Of a stretch of 47,166 nt of DNA, positions 16,657-24,877 are shown piece after piece (position 1 is the stretch's first letter; every line of letters begins with the position of its first letter). A program made the translations under genes and the position numbers. A model generated the notes under the pieces. That model searched no databases, was not told where the DNA came from, and worked only from the letters and a program-made list of their open reading frames with translations. Where the stretch lies: contig CAYVMP010000003.1 in NCBI GenBank assembly GCA_964452635.1, positions 1 to 47,166 on the forward strand, in the 5' to 3' direction. The stretch comes from CAYVMP01 sp964452635 (GTDB taxonomy: Bacteria > Patescibacteriota > Minisyncoccia > Phycocordibacterales > DATDWN01).

Positions 16657-18186
16657 ATGAAAACTGAATTACCACAAAACACATACGAATCAGAACCAAA
16701 AATAACTTCTCTTTCCCCGGCGATAGAATCATTGTTTAATATTGGAGATAAAGAGTCCTTGTGGCCAGAACATGTTAGAGAAGATAAGAAGCTTGAACAA
16801 CAAGTAATTCTGAGAAAAAAGTCTATTATTGATTTGGATAAAATTTTTACCCAAATTCCACAGGCTGATGTACGAGTTGAAACAACAGTAGAATTGAATT
16901 TAATTGACGAGGAGGTTTTAACCAATGCATACAAAAATTTAACTGCCGTTCTGGAATCAGATCCATATAATGCAAGAATGATATTATATTTTCCTTTTGA
17001 ATTAATCCCACCAATATCATTTAAACCAAAATTAAAAGAATTAAACGAAGTAGCAAAAAAATTTACCGATTTATACATGGACATATGGCACAAACTTCTA
17101 GGGGTAAATGACGTCAGACAAAATTTTATCGAGGGAGATGTCTTAGAACCAGAACTTCGCACAGAACCTCTGGAAAGAGTTACTAAAGCCGCGCATCTAA
17201 TACCAAAACTCATGGAAAAAGGTTTGATTTCAGTCTCTGAAATTGTTGATTTAATCAATGACAATCCTGGAAGTATTCTTCAAAAGAGTGTTGCTGATAC
17301 ACTGCCAGTTTTAGTTGATATGAATTTATTGTCTGGCGACCAAATGAATGAAATACTGAGGTCAAATGGTTTAGAACTACAGGAGAAAAAAACTGTTGAT
17401 GTTTCTCTGGAAAACACCACCAAGGCCAGAGCAAAATGGCTTAAAGAAAAAGTAGAACCTGCAATAGTGACAAAACATTCGGAAAATCAGCTCGATATGC
17501 CTTTTTCGGAAAGAGAAAATATTTTAAAAAATGATATTGATATTTTAAAACCAATTACTGAATCTATTGAATCAAACCCTGAACTCGGTAAGTTTTTATA
17601 TCCCGTATCCATATTATTCGGATCAAAATTAAAAGGATATGGAGCGGACAATGCAGATCTTGATGTTGCAGTTTTTGTAAAACCCGGCATCCCTATCGAA
17701 GAAAGAGAAAAACTCCACAAGCTAATAGGCCAGGCATTTTCTCACGAGAAAATAAAAGGAAATGTAGTTGAATTTTGGTTGGAAGAAAAAGATGGACAAC
17801 TAGATGTGATTGATTTTCCCGATACGGATAAAAATCTTTTAGACAGGGCATCAGCTCACGTTTTGCTTGAAGGAGCTTGGATTGGCAATCAATCAGCGAT
17901 AAAAGAATTATATGAGAAATTATTGCCGGGATATTTATATTCAAAAGACAAAACTATACATGGCGTAGATGCGAGAAAAATTTGGCTTGAAGAGATGGAG
18001 CGTGATACTTTGCAATACAGATTGATGCATAAAGGTTACGCCAGATTTTTTTCCAAACAAGGAGGAATGAATACGGAACATTCGGATCAAATAGATGGTG
18101 ACAGTATGTTTTACGATTCGGGTTACAGAAGACTCGCAACAAAATTATTTCTATCAAAAGTATTTCTGCCACAACTAGAGAAATAA
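16657..18186 (+). CDS. Nucleotidyltransferase-domain protein, 509 aa
   Basis: The N-terminal 300 residues are helical and unrecognised. At about residues 315-335 the motif ILFGSKLKGYGADNADLDVAVFV is a canonical nucleotidyltransferase head (GS...G.G...DLDV), with a further acidic strand in GQLDVIDFPD. The C-terminus is helical. This type occurs in Parcubacteria with unknown substrate. AT-rich codon use distinguishes it from the GC-rich genes on either side. ATG 16657 is chosen over an upstream ATG because TATAGT lies 9 bp before it. Confidence 0.7.
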   Translation: MKTELPQNTYESEPKITSLSPAIESLFNIGDKESLWPEHVREDKKLEQQVILRKKSIIDLDKIFTQIPQADVRVETTVELNLIDEEVLTNAYKNLTAVLESDPYNARMILYFPFELIPPISFKPKLKELNEVAKKFTDLYMDIWHKLLGVNDVRQNFIEGDVLEPELRTEPLERVTKAAHLIPKLMEKGLISVSEIVDLINDNPGSILQKSVADTLPVLVDMNLLSGDQMNEILRSNGLELQEKKTVDVSLENTTKARAKWLKEKVEPAIVTKHSENQLDMPFSERENILKNDIDILKPITESIESNPELGKFLYPVSILFGSKLKGYGADNADLDVAVFVKPGIPIEEREKLHKLIGQAFSHEKIKGNVVEFWLEEKDGQLDVIDFPDTDKNLLDRASAHVLLEGAWIGNQSAIKELYEKLLPGYLYSKDKTIHGVDARKIWLEEMERDTLQYRLMHKGYARFFSKQGGMNTEHSDQIDGDSMFYDSGYRRLATKLFLSKVFLPQLEK

Positions 18187-18219
18187 AAAAACCGGGCAGC
18201 CCTTGTGAGAGCTGCCCAG
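18185..18219 (-). terminator. Terminator of the 401-aa protein gene
   Basis: GGGCAGC-10 nt-GCTGCCC, GC-rich 7-bp stem. On the minus strand it is followed by seven T residues. It may also work for the convergent 16657 gene. Confidence 0.85.
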
Positions 18220-18237
18220 TCGAGTTTTCGAATAAGT

Positions 18238-19443
18238 CTAATACTGCACTTCGTTTTTCGGTCGGCCGATGCCGGCGGGACGGCGAACTTCCGTCACTCC
18301 GTTGCCATTCCCAAGTTTGTCCCATGGGATGGTGGCGCCGAGTTGGATGAGAGCCGCGAGATACGCGAGCTCTGCGTCCGCCGTGACCTTCGGAAGCGAC
18401 ATGATGGCCAGGCAATAACGCGTAATGCCCTGTTCAGTCCGGACGATGTCCGCACCGACAGAAAGGCCGAGTTCTTTGAGCATCTGATCTTTCGTGCCTG
18501 CGCCGACTTGCGACGGTAAGGTTGGATCGTTTAGGATGCCCATGATGCGAGTGGCGTCGTATGCGAGTGCACGGGCGACCGGAATTCCGGGACCTGCGAA
18601 CACGCGATTGATGTTGTTCACTACTTCTTCGCCCGATGCCCGCAATGCGTCAGTCGGCGGAGGAGCCATCATACCCGGAGGCATGACACCTCCGGAATGG
18701 CCAGCCGTCATGGCGACCATGAGCATGCCAGGGTTTGCCATACCCTGCATCCACGCCTGCTGCCAGGCGGTGAGCTGTGTTTGGAAACTGCCGAGCGCGT
18801 TCCAGAGTTTCGCGTCGAGCCGGGTGAAAAAATCCTTCTTCCGCCGTTCCGACACATATGACCCGGGGACGCCGAGTGCCGAGAGAACATCGCCATACTT
18901 CTTTTCGGTAAGCAGGCGCTGGAGTTTGAAGAACGCTTCGCCACACGGTTCTTCTTGAGCCTCGGCGAATGCCTCCATCTTCTCCAGGATGCGATCCGGG
19001 AGATCGAAAAGGCCGATGCGTTTGGCTAAAGCAGCCTTGACCGCTGAGAGAACTTCGGTAACGTCTACCTTCAGCACACCGCCGGTCTTGAGCATCTCGA
19101 GGAAGCTCGTTTCGTCGGGTACTGCCGGCAGAATGGCAAGAGCCTGCATGGCTACGCTTGCTGAACTGGTTGCGGCTTCGGCGACCTTTGGGGTGCCGCG
19201 CAGCTTTGCCAGATGCATGTTGATTTTCCCGGAAGGGATCTTCAGTGTCGCGAGTGCGGCCTTGATGTCCGTATCGGGAGTTGCCGTTGCGTCTGCGAGG
19301 ATATTCAAAGCGTCCTCGCTCGGCTCGCCGATGACATCGACGAGCGCCTTGGTTACGTCCTCGACAGTCTTGCCGACCGCCGTTGCAAACGCGCCTACGC
19401 GTTCGTTCCAACCCGTGGGAAAATTGGTTGTTTCTCCGTCCAA
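18238..19443 (-). CDS. Helical accessory protein, 401 aa (TTG start)
   Basis: Unrecognised. Nearly all-helical: an N-terminal domain of short helices (about 10-85), two longer helical blocks (about 100-230), a flexible Gly/Met/Pro linker near residue 250 (GGVMPPGMMAPPP), then a second helical domain (DALRASGEEVVNNINRVF; DAELAYLAALIQLGA). The start is set by a perfect AAGGAGG (19456-19450) ahead of TTG 19443; an in-frame ATG at 19488 has no SD. Distinctly GC-rich compared with its neighbours. Own promoter (19519-19547) and terminator. It follows the PurA-like gene in the same direction, after a 340-bp gap full of hairpins. Possibly an effector or scaffold of that gene block (inference). Confidence 0.65.
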   Translation of the reverse strand: MDGETTNFPTGWNERVGAFATAVGKTVEDVTKALVDVIGEPSEDALNILADATATPDTDIKAALATLKIPSGKINMHLAKLRGTPKVAEAATSSASVAMQALAILPAVPDETSFLEMLKTGGVLKVDVTEVLSAVKAALAKRIGLFDLPDRILEKMEAFAEAQEEPCGEAFFKLQRLLTEKKYGDVLSALGVPGSYVSERRKKDFFTRLDAKLWNALGSFQTQLTAWQQAWMQGMANPGMLMVAMTAGHSGGVMPPGMMAPPPTDALRASGEEVVNNINRVFAGPGIPVARALAYDATRIMGILNDPTLPSQVGAGTKDQMLKELGLSVGADIVRTEQGITRYCLAIMSLPKVTADAELAYLAALIQLGATIPWDKLGNGNGVTEVRRPAGIGRPKNEVQY

Positions 19444-19518
19444 AATACACCTCCTTGTAAAAAACGTGTCAGGGTTGACCTGATTCATCGAATCCAGAGA
19501 GGACTCAATCTGACTGGA

Positions 19519-19547
19519 ACCCTAGCATACTAAATATTCTTTGTCAA
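19519..19547 (-). promoter_or_regulatory. Promoter of the 401-aa gene, extended -10 type
   Basis: TTGACA (19547-19542), 17 bp, TAGGGT (19524-19519) preceded by TGC, i.e. an extended TGnTAGGnT box. The same unusual box occurs before the two tiny peptide genes. Confidence 0.6.
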
Positions 19548-19558
19548 TAGTTTTAAAC

Positions 19559-19783
19559 TGGACAAAAGAAATGACCTCCTCCCCGCACTCCCTCGGCTTC
19601 GGTCGTACGGGGTTTCCGGGTGCAGGGGTTCGCTTCGCAGTTAACACATTTCATGCGTACTCGCAGGAAATGTGTTTGCGCATTCATCCCCGCCCTCACC
19701 AGGACAGAGGGAGTCGGGCGGGGTTTCCTGCGGATAGAAGGACAGAACTGTAAAAACAGTTCTGTCCCCCATAAACTTCAAAA
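19559..19783. repeat. Hairpin-rich GC-rich intergenic island
   Basis: No gene seen. It contains AACACATTTC/GAAATGTGTT (19643-19676) with an inner TGCG-TACT-CGCA stem, CCCCGCCC/GGGCGGGG (19688-19723), and a perfect 12-bp stem with AAAA loop GGACAGAACTGT/ACAGTTCTGTCC (19740-19767). CGGGGTTTCC occurs twice as a direct repeat. It resembles the hairpin arrays next to tRNA genes, but no tRNA is present here. Confidence 0.7.
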
Positions 19784-19786
19784 GAA

Positions 19787-21178
19787 CTACAAACATATCT
19801 TGTCATCCTCCGTCGGACCGAAAGAAATCATTGCGAGAGGAATTCCTAGTTTTTCTTCGAGCACTCCATCACAAAGATCAATCAGACTTTCTCGGCTTGC
19901 ATCCGGAGAAATGTCGTAGGAATCCAAGCATGGACCACATCCTCGCAGAATTTTTCCAAGACGTTCTTGGTGGTCGAGTTGTTCTAGACCAACACCATGG
20001 CGAACTTTGATTTCTCCATCTCCCGAGAAAAAATCACAGTCCCCTGTTTCAGTGTATTTGTCACAAATCTTCCACTCAGCTTGTGCTTGGATTTGGTCAA
20101 ACCAAGTCACTGCGATTCCATCAAATGCTTCTGGTCCACCGCAAACGTTAATCGCATAACGAAGGGAAACAAGATCCAGAGGTCCAACTCTGACTTTGCC
20201 TTGCCAGCGATTTTCATCTTTACTACTTCCGGAAATCAATACTTCGTCCATCGCTCTATCGTGAGTTACCATCGGCCCCGCGCCGTGACGAATCTGATAT
20301 GCTCGAGTAACCCCCAACCTCACAACATCACCATCGTAATCATTCTCTTTCAAGAGATCGAGAGTGACAGATGGAACCGTTCGAAGTTGAGTAGTGTGCG
20401 GATGAAATCCGTAATATCGATCGGTTAGAATTCCATGGGAACTCTCAACGACCACTACACCATCTCGTGATAAAATTTCTCTCTTGAGATAACTCGGGTC
20501 AACAACTTTGACCAAAGTAGGCATATTCGCAAAACTTTCAACTATTGCTTGAGAAAAATTCTGATTTCGAAGTGAAGAGATTAGTTCTAATGCAAGATCA
20601 TGGTCATCATCGAGAAATGTTCCATCGATGATTCCTTGTAAATCCTGCAATTTTCTAACTCTAACAGCCTCAAGTTTTTCGCGAAGGTATAGTTTATCCA
20701 AATCTTCGACCCTAATTGTTAAATCAGGATATTTTTCCGAATCTAGAATTGCTTCGCCAACTCCCACTCCAACAGTTCCTTTCGGATTGTTCTTACGGGA
20801 CAGTTCTCGAAGACATGAAGCCATGCGATGGAACGGTGTGACACAAAGAACATTTTCTTCCACCGTGAGAAGGTCAAAAACGTTTCTGATACCACACTTG
20901 TATTTCAGTGACTCACCTTCATACATTAGTGCATTTGGATCAATCACCATTCTGTCGCAAATATGCGTCCGCACGCCTTCAAATGTTCCGCATCCAAAGT
21001 GGCTAAAGTTAAAACTTTGACCAGCTGTGGTACGAACTCCATGACTACCTTGACCACCACCTCTTTTGATAATGGCATGAGCATTCATCTCGCAAGAGAT
21101 TTTATGCACAACACCACCCTTACCTCCCTCGCCAGGACCTAGGTCCGTGACGAGAAAAACTTTTTTATTTGTTCTCAT
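19787..21178 (-). CDS. Divergent PurA-like (adenylosuccinate synthetase fold) enzyme
   Basis: 463 aa. The PurA fold is recognisable: a P-loop-like GPGEGGKGGVVH (residues 14-25) in place of WGDEGKGKIVD, GGGQGSHG (His46) in place of GGHNAGH, GTVGVGVGEAI for the IMP loop, GVTRAYQIRHGAGPM, and LISFGPTEDD-like AMISFGPTEDDKI for the guanine-binding end. The catalytic Asp of PurA is replaced by Glu/Gly in the motif. True PurA joins aspartate to IMP using GTP. These changes and the accessory context suggest a different purine-like substrate. AGGAGG lies 7 nt before ATG. It follows the vWA-like gene by 48 bp in the same direction. Confidence 0.75.
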   Translation of the reverse strand: MRTNKKVFLVTDLGPGEGGKGGVVHKISCEMNAHAIIKRGGGQGSHGVRTTAGQSFNFSHFGCGTFEGVRTHICDRMVIDPNALMYEGESLKYKCGIRNVFDLLTVEENVLCVTPFHRMASCLRELSRKNNPKGTVGVGVGEAILDSEKYPDLTIRVEDLDKLYLREKLEAVRVRKLQDLQGIIDGTFLDDDHDLALELISSLRNQNFSQAIVESFANMPTLVKVVDPSYLKREILSRDGVVVVESSHGILTDRYYGFHPHTTQLRTVPSVTLDLLKENDYDGDVVRLGVTRAYQIRHGAGPMVTHDRAMDEVLISGSSKDENRWQGKVRVGPLDLVSLRYAINVCGGPEAFDGIAVTWFDQIQAQAEWKICDKYTETGDCDFFSGDGEIKVRHGVGLEQLDHQERLGKILRGCGPCLDSYDISPDASRESLIDLCDGVLEEKLGIPLAMISFGPTEDDKICL

Positions 21179-21197
21179 CGTTTACCTCCTAAGTGAA

Positions 21198-21218
21198 GGG
21201 GTGGCTTGTGGCCACCCC
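21198..21218 (-). other. Hairpin between vWA-like and PurA-like genes
   Basis: GGGGTGGC-ttgtg-GCCACCCC, perfect 8-bp stem with no U-run. It lies just before the SD of the PurA-like gene. It may tune mRNA stability or partial attenuation within the operon. Confidence 0.6.
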
Positions 21219-21226
21219 GTTTGTGA

Positions 21227-22384
21227 CTAAAGCCACATCCTCTTTGTTTTAGTTTTTTTCGGAGTTTTGGAATCATCTTTTTTTGACGGCTCCACCCCTT
21301 TCTTCAATTCTTCCTCAGTCATTGGCCACAAACCGCGCTTCTCCGCAAAGAAGGATCCTTTTGGAGGAATCTTCAGGAAGTTTGGTAGGATAGCCTGCGC
21401 ACCGAGCGGAATGTGTGATACTGCCTCCACAATTTGTTTTGCATCCCCCTTACCAATTGCTGATTTTTCGGAATCTCGTAGGTAATCCACACCCGATTGA
21501 AGATCCACAACTCCTTCAGTCAAAGCGTTAACAAGTGACTGATAGAACGTAAACAATCTAATTTCTGGAATGTCAATTACCCGTTCGCGACCGTAGCATT
21601 TTGTCCAGCTTTGTCTGACTGTTGAATGTTGTTCGCGAAAAAGGTAAAAGAACGCATGTGTCCGCTTGAGAAGCATCCGCAACATTTCGGGTGTTGTAGG
21701 TAAATTGCGTGAGTCTACTCCCTCATGGCCATTCTCTTTCACTTTTTCCCACACCTCATTCCCGTATATACGTTCAAGTTGGTGTGAGTCCAAACGATGC
21801 ACAATAGCATCATCTGACAACGTGTGATGGTAGGATCTCAATCCGTATCTCCAGATGTCAAAATCCGTGAGAAAAGTGGCACCGAAGAGACCGTACTCGG
21901 GATTCTCTTTGTAGTTTCCCTGTCCATTGAATCCATGCGGATCAAACATCGTCATCTCGCGAGCTATCTCCACATCCATCTCAAATTGAGTGCGCTGAAG
22001 AACACACTGGTCTTCAGTATCTCCAAACATTGCCGTAGCAAGTTGGGGGTCATACCGGTGGAATGCTTTCTGTGAGAACTGATCGTAAGCCAACTTGAGT
22101 GTGTCAAGTCCGGTTTCGATATTTGTTCTACCGATAGAGCCTGTGCCATCAAACAACGTCTCATTGGGCATTGCCACACCGTTGGGGAGTACCCATCGCC
22201 CACTGATTTCTTCAAATCGACAAAGCGAACGACGAATAAGTCCGTGACCTTTTGGATCAACCAATGGATCAAGGCCTAATCCTTTCTGTCGACGCTCTTC
22301 ACCAACGTGAGTTGCCGAGCCAGCACTTTGTGCTGTATTTTTTACTCGTACGTACGCATCTTCCGATAATACACGTTTTGCCAT
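21227..22384 (-). CDS. vWA-like protein with DGTGS metal-site motif
   Basis: 385 aa. After an 70-residue N-terminal region, LFDGTGSIGRTN (Asp79-Ser83) resembles a MIDAS motif (D-x-S/T-x-S) at the end of the first strand of a von Willebrand A domain. ATAMFGDTEDQ..., QFEMDVEIAREMTMF and a Gly/Asn-rich loop (FNGQGNYKENPEYG) fit later strands. The last 25 residues are Lys-rich (PSKKDDSKTPKKTKTKRMWL), probably a flexible tail. The ATG overlaps the stop of the upstream gene by one base (TAATG), so the two are translationally coupled. The vWA call is mine from motif pattern, not from a search. Confidence 0.6.
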   Translation of the reverse strand: MAKRVLSEDAYVRVKNTAQSAGSATHVGEERRQKGLGLDPLVDPKGHGLIRRSLCRFEEISGRWVLPNGVAMPNETLFDGTGSIGRTNIETGLDTLKLAYDQFSQKAFHRYDPQLATAMFGDTEDQCVLQRTQFEMDVEIAREMTMFDPHGFNGQGNYKENPEYGLFGATFLTDFDIWRYGLRSYHHTLSDDAIVHRLDSHQLERIYGNEVWEKVKENGHEGVDSRNLPTTPEMLRMLLKRTHAFFYLFREQHSTVRQSWTKCYGRERVIDIPEIRLFTFYQSLVNALTEGVVDLQSGVDYLRDSEKSAIGKGDAKQIVEAVSHIPLGAQAILPNFLKIPPKGSFFAEKRGLWPMTEEELKKGVEPSKKDDSKTPKKTKTKRMWL

Positions 22385-23196
22385 TAGTTAGCCCTTTCTA
22401 AGCTGTAAGTTGTAAACTCCCAAAACTCGCGAGGCCACAAGGACCGAACGAGTTTATAAAAATCTGCATGAGCTTTTTGTGCATCAAAGTATTTGCCATT
22501 TGCCAGAGCAGACAGCATTGCTTGATAACGTCCATCAGAATCTTGAGGATCTGAAGGAATTTCAAAAGTTTCAGGATTACCACCCAACGCAGAAATTACC
22601 TCCTGAGCCAATTGTGAAATTTCTTCGCACATAGCCTCTTTTGTAAATTCAGTTCTTCGATTGCTCCAATCGAAGAACGCGACATAATGCTCGTCACATT
22701 CAATCAGAAAATTTTCGCTGTCTATTCGACCAACGAGCATTCCCTGATTATGAGCAAAATTCAAAAGTTTGAGGCCTTTACCCAAGATCCATGCGCTTGT
22801 CCTTGGATCCACACGAGCGTGGAGGTGAAGGGGTGAAGCGATTTGACCAATTGGCACAAGTCGACCCACGTCATCACAAACGTAAGGAAACTTTAAAATG
22901 TTGATTCGTCGCCCGCCCTGATCTTCGGCAATAAAGCTATCGACCAGTTCAGGAAAGCAAATCTTATAGTTTAGAACTCTCCCAGGATTTCTTTTCTGGT
23001 ATTCCACTTCACACAGTTCAGCTTCTTCTCGCAGAGACTTCAAAATGAAAGCTTCACGATCGAGAATGCTATTTTCGGCGATAGAGAGGGCAATCTTTAG
23101 GATACCAACTTCGGTATCCGAAAGACGGCATTTGTAGATACGGAATTCTTCCGTCTCTCCCACCTTTTTCCCGACGACATATTTGTCGGATTTCAT
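22384..23196 (-). CDS. Protein-kinase-like protein, probable pseudokinase
   Basis: 270 aa. Kinase-like order of motifs: Lys34 (EVGILKIA) as the VAIK lysine, Glu48 (DREAFILKSL) in helix C, then GMLVGRIDSENFLI where HRDxxxxN should be, and VAFFDWSN in place of DFG. The catalytic Asp of HRD is not in its usual position (VGR-I-DSEN), so catalysis is doubtful, although Asn and the DWS Asp remain. First gene of a TTGACA/TATAAG-driven operon (promoter 23233-23261, leader about 30 nt, SD AAAGGA). Pairing with a vWA protein recalls the TerY-type vWA-kinase modules described in stress and conflict systems. Confidence 0.6.
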   Translation of the reverse strand: MKSDKYVVGKKVGETEEFRIYKCRLSDTEVGILKIALSIAENSILDREAFILKSLREEAELCEVEYQKRNPGRVLNYKICFPELVDSFIAEDQGGRRINILKFPYVCDDVGRLVPIGQIASPLHLHARVDPRTSAWILGKGLKLLNFAHNQGMLVGRIDSENFLIECDEHYVAFFDWSNRRTEFTKEAMCEEISQLAQEVISALGGNPETFEIPSDPQDSDGRYQAMLSALANGKYFDAQKAHADFYKLVRSLWPREFWEFTTYSLERAN

Positions 23197-23232
23197 GCAT
23201 TTTCCTTTCTTGACAATGATCTCCTAAACATG

Positions 23233-23261
23233 CTTATAACAAATAATAATAAGTATGTCAA
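23233..23261 (-). promoter_or_regulatory. Promoter of the kinase/vWA/PurA-like operon
   Basis: TTGACA (23261-23256), 17 bp, TATAAG (23238-23233): near-consensus. The leader carries an SD (AAAGGA) before ATG 23196. Confidence 0.8.
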
Positions 23262-23332
23262 TGGTCCGTAAAAGCATGCATCATGGCTAAATCATATTTA
23301 TCTTCTTCGAAGTGGTGGAAGTACTTTTATCT

Positions 23333-23735
23333 CTAGATAGAATGGAATTTGCTTGTTATTCTATAACTTTTTAAAAACCACACAAAAGCATACGCACCAC
23401 TGCGCTTATTACCATCTGTAAATGGATGGTTTTTAACCATAAAATACAGAAGATGAGCTGCTTTTTCTTCAACAGTTGGACATACTTCCTGTCCACCAAA
23501 TGATTGCATTTTCTGGTTTTATAGCAGATTCAGGACGAAATAAAGTTGTTTTTTTACTATTAACTCTATAACCAATCGATAAAATCATATCGAGATTGTA
23601 GTGCTGAACATCTCGTTCTATATCACGCTTACCTTCTTTTTGGACTATCCGGAAATTCCGGGTAGTTGATTTTTCATTCAATTCATCAGTTTTATATATA
23701 TTTTTTACATACTCATTTATAGTACGAACATTCAC
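23333..23735 (-). pseudogene. Degraded RhuM-Fic fusion (toxin-like) gene
   Basis: The frame 23469-23735 carries RhuM-family sequence (NEYVKNIYKTDELNEKST; YNLDMILSIGYRVNSKKTTLFR) but lacks the usual N-terminal 30 residues. It jumps to PENAIIWW, then stops. A different frame (23333-23509) encodes QSFGGQEVCPTVEEKAAHLLYFMVKNHPFTDGNKRSGAYAF, the C-terminal part of a Fic/Doc domain with intact HPFxDGNKR. The middle (most of the linker) is deleted. RhuM proteins with C-terminal Fic domains exist, so this is a once-intact fusion now truncated, deleted and frameshifted. Confidence 0.8.
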
Positions 23736-23755
23736 AAGTATATTCTACATACCCC

Positions 23756-23983
23756 CTACCCCTTCAGTGCCTTTAGCTCGTTCTCGTATTTCTTTGCAAC
23801 TTTCATGGTTACGGTCATTTGGTCACTGCCACGTTTGATTTCTTCTTGAGTTTCGAGTGCGATTTTCTGAAACAAATCTGGATTCTTCTCGATCATTTGA
23901 AATAGTTTATCCTGCTCCTCCTGCGGAACTCCCTTGAGCTGTGATGCGAGCATTTTCTTCATGAAAAATGTTTTGATTGACAT
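23756..23983 (-). CDS. Small helical protein, 75 aa
   Basis: Amphipathic helices only (MLASQLKGVPQEEQDKLFQMIEKNPDLFQKIALETQEEIKRG). Proteins of this type (basic N-terminus, then PxEEQDK) recur in Parcubacteria; function unknown. The ATG is preceded closely by TATATT. It reads divergently from mltG. Confidence 0.65.
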   Translation of the reverse strand: MSIKTFFMKKMLASQLKGVPQEEQDKLFQMIEKNPDLFQKIALETQEEIKRGSDQMTVTMKVAKKYENELKALKG

Positions 23984-24058
23984 AAAATATAATTTTATTG
24001 GTTATCTGTGTATACGGTGTATCTAGGTATCATACTATATGATACACTAATATCAACT

Positions 24059-24877
24059 ATGAAATTGAAAACTATTGGTATTCTCTTTTCAATTCTCGGT
24101 TTGTGCGGGATGGCGCTTGTCGGGGTTGTCACGTACTATCACTTTGACTGGAGCGTACTCACCGATGTCGGCTTCTATGAAAATCTAGCGAACCCTTCCA
24201 TCCGCATTGTTCGAATTCAAGAAGGATTACGCAAAGAACAAGTGACAAAAATCGTTGGAGATAAACTCGGATGGGACGAGGAAAAACGTTCACAATTCCA
24301 AAACGCAACTCTCGCATTCAACACAGACGGTGAAGAATCCAAAACAAACATGGAGGGTTACTACTTCCCAAAAACATACATGATATCAAGATTCGATGAC
24401 CCAAACACTATCGGTAATGTTATGTTCACCCAATTTCAAAAAGAATTAAGCACGGTCAAAAAACCAAAATCAACACGCATCGTCAACGAAAACACAGCGC
24501 TCATCATCGCATCGATCATCCAACGCGAGTCGGGTGGCAAACGAGACATGAATCTTATTTCTGGGATTATCTGGAATCGAATATTTAAAGGAATGAAGCT
24601 ACAAGTTGATGCAACACTCCAATACGCAAAGGGTACGGAGGGAGATTGGTGGCCACAGGTAGAACCGGATGATAAAAACATTGAATCCCCATACAACACC
24701 TACAAATATTTCTCACTTCCACCATCCCCAATTGCAAACCCCGGACTCGACGCAATCGCAGCAGCATACAATCCACAGAAGACAAAATGCATATTCTATC
24801 TGCATGATAAAAAAGGAATCATTCACTGCTCTGAGACGTACGACGGTCACAAAAAAAATATACAAAAATATTACTAA
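24059..24877 (+). CDS. mltG: Endolytic transglycosylase MltG/YceG-like
   Basis: 272 aa. An N-terminal membrane helix (TIGILFSILGLCGMALVGVVTYY) is followed by the YceG domain: EGYYFPKTY, ALIIASIIQRESGG (catalytic Glu in QRE), LQVDATLQYA and SPYNTYKYFSLPPSPIANPGLDAIAAA. MltG cleaves nascent glycan strands and sets their length. ATG 24059 is chosen because the preceding in-frame ATG lies in the promoter; TACACT is 10 bp upstream. The stop overlaps the 3' end of the convergent zwf by 4 bp. Confidence 0.92.
   Translation: MKLKTIGILFSILGLCGMALVGVVTYYHFDWSVLTDVGFYENLANPSIRIVRIQEGLRKEQVTKIVGDKLGWDEEKRSQFQNATLAFNTDGEESKTNMEGYYFPKTYMISRFDDPNTIGNVMFTQFQKELSTVKKPKSTRIVNENTALIIASIIQRESGGKRDMNLISGIIWNRIFKGMKLQVDATLQYAKGTEGDWWPQVEPDDKNIESPYNTYKYFSLPPSPIANPGLDAIAAAYNPQKTKCIFYLHDKKGIIHCSETYDGHKKNIQKYY

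Noticed and set aside
18494..19483. Long plus-strand open frames over the 401-aa gene
   Set aside because: The GC-rich codon bias of the minus-strand gene leaves the opposite frames open. No SD, promoter or recognisable domain.
19444..19488. ATG 19488 as start of the 401-aa gene
   Set aside because: No SD before it, while a perfect AAGGAGG stands before TTG 19443.
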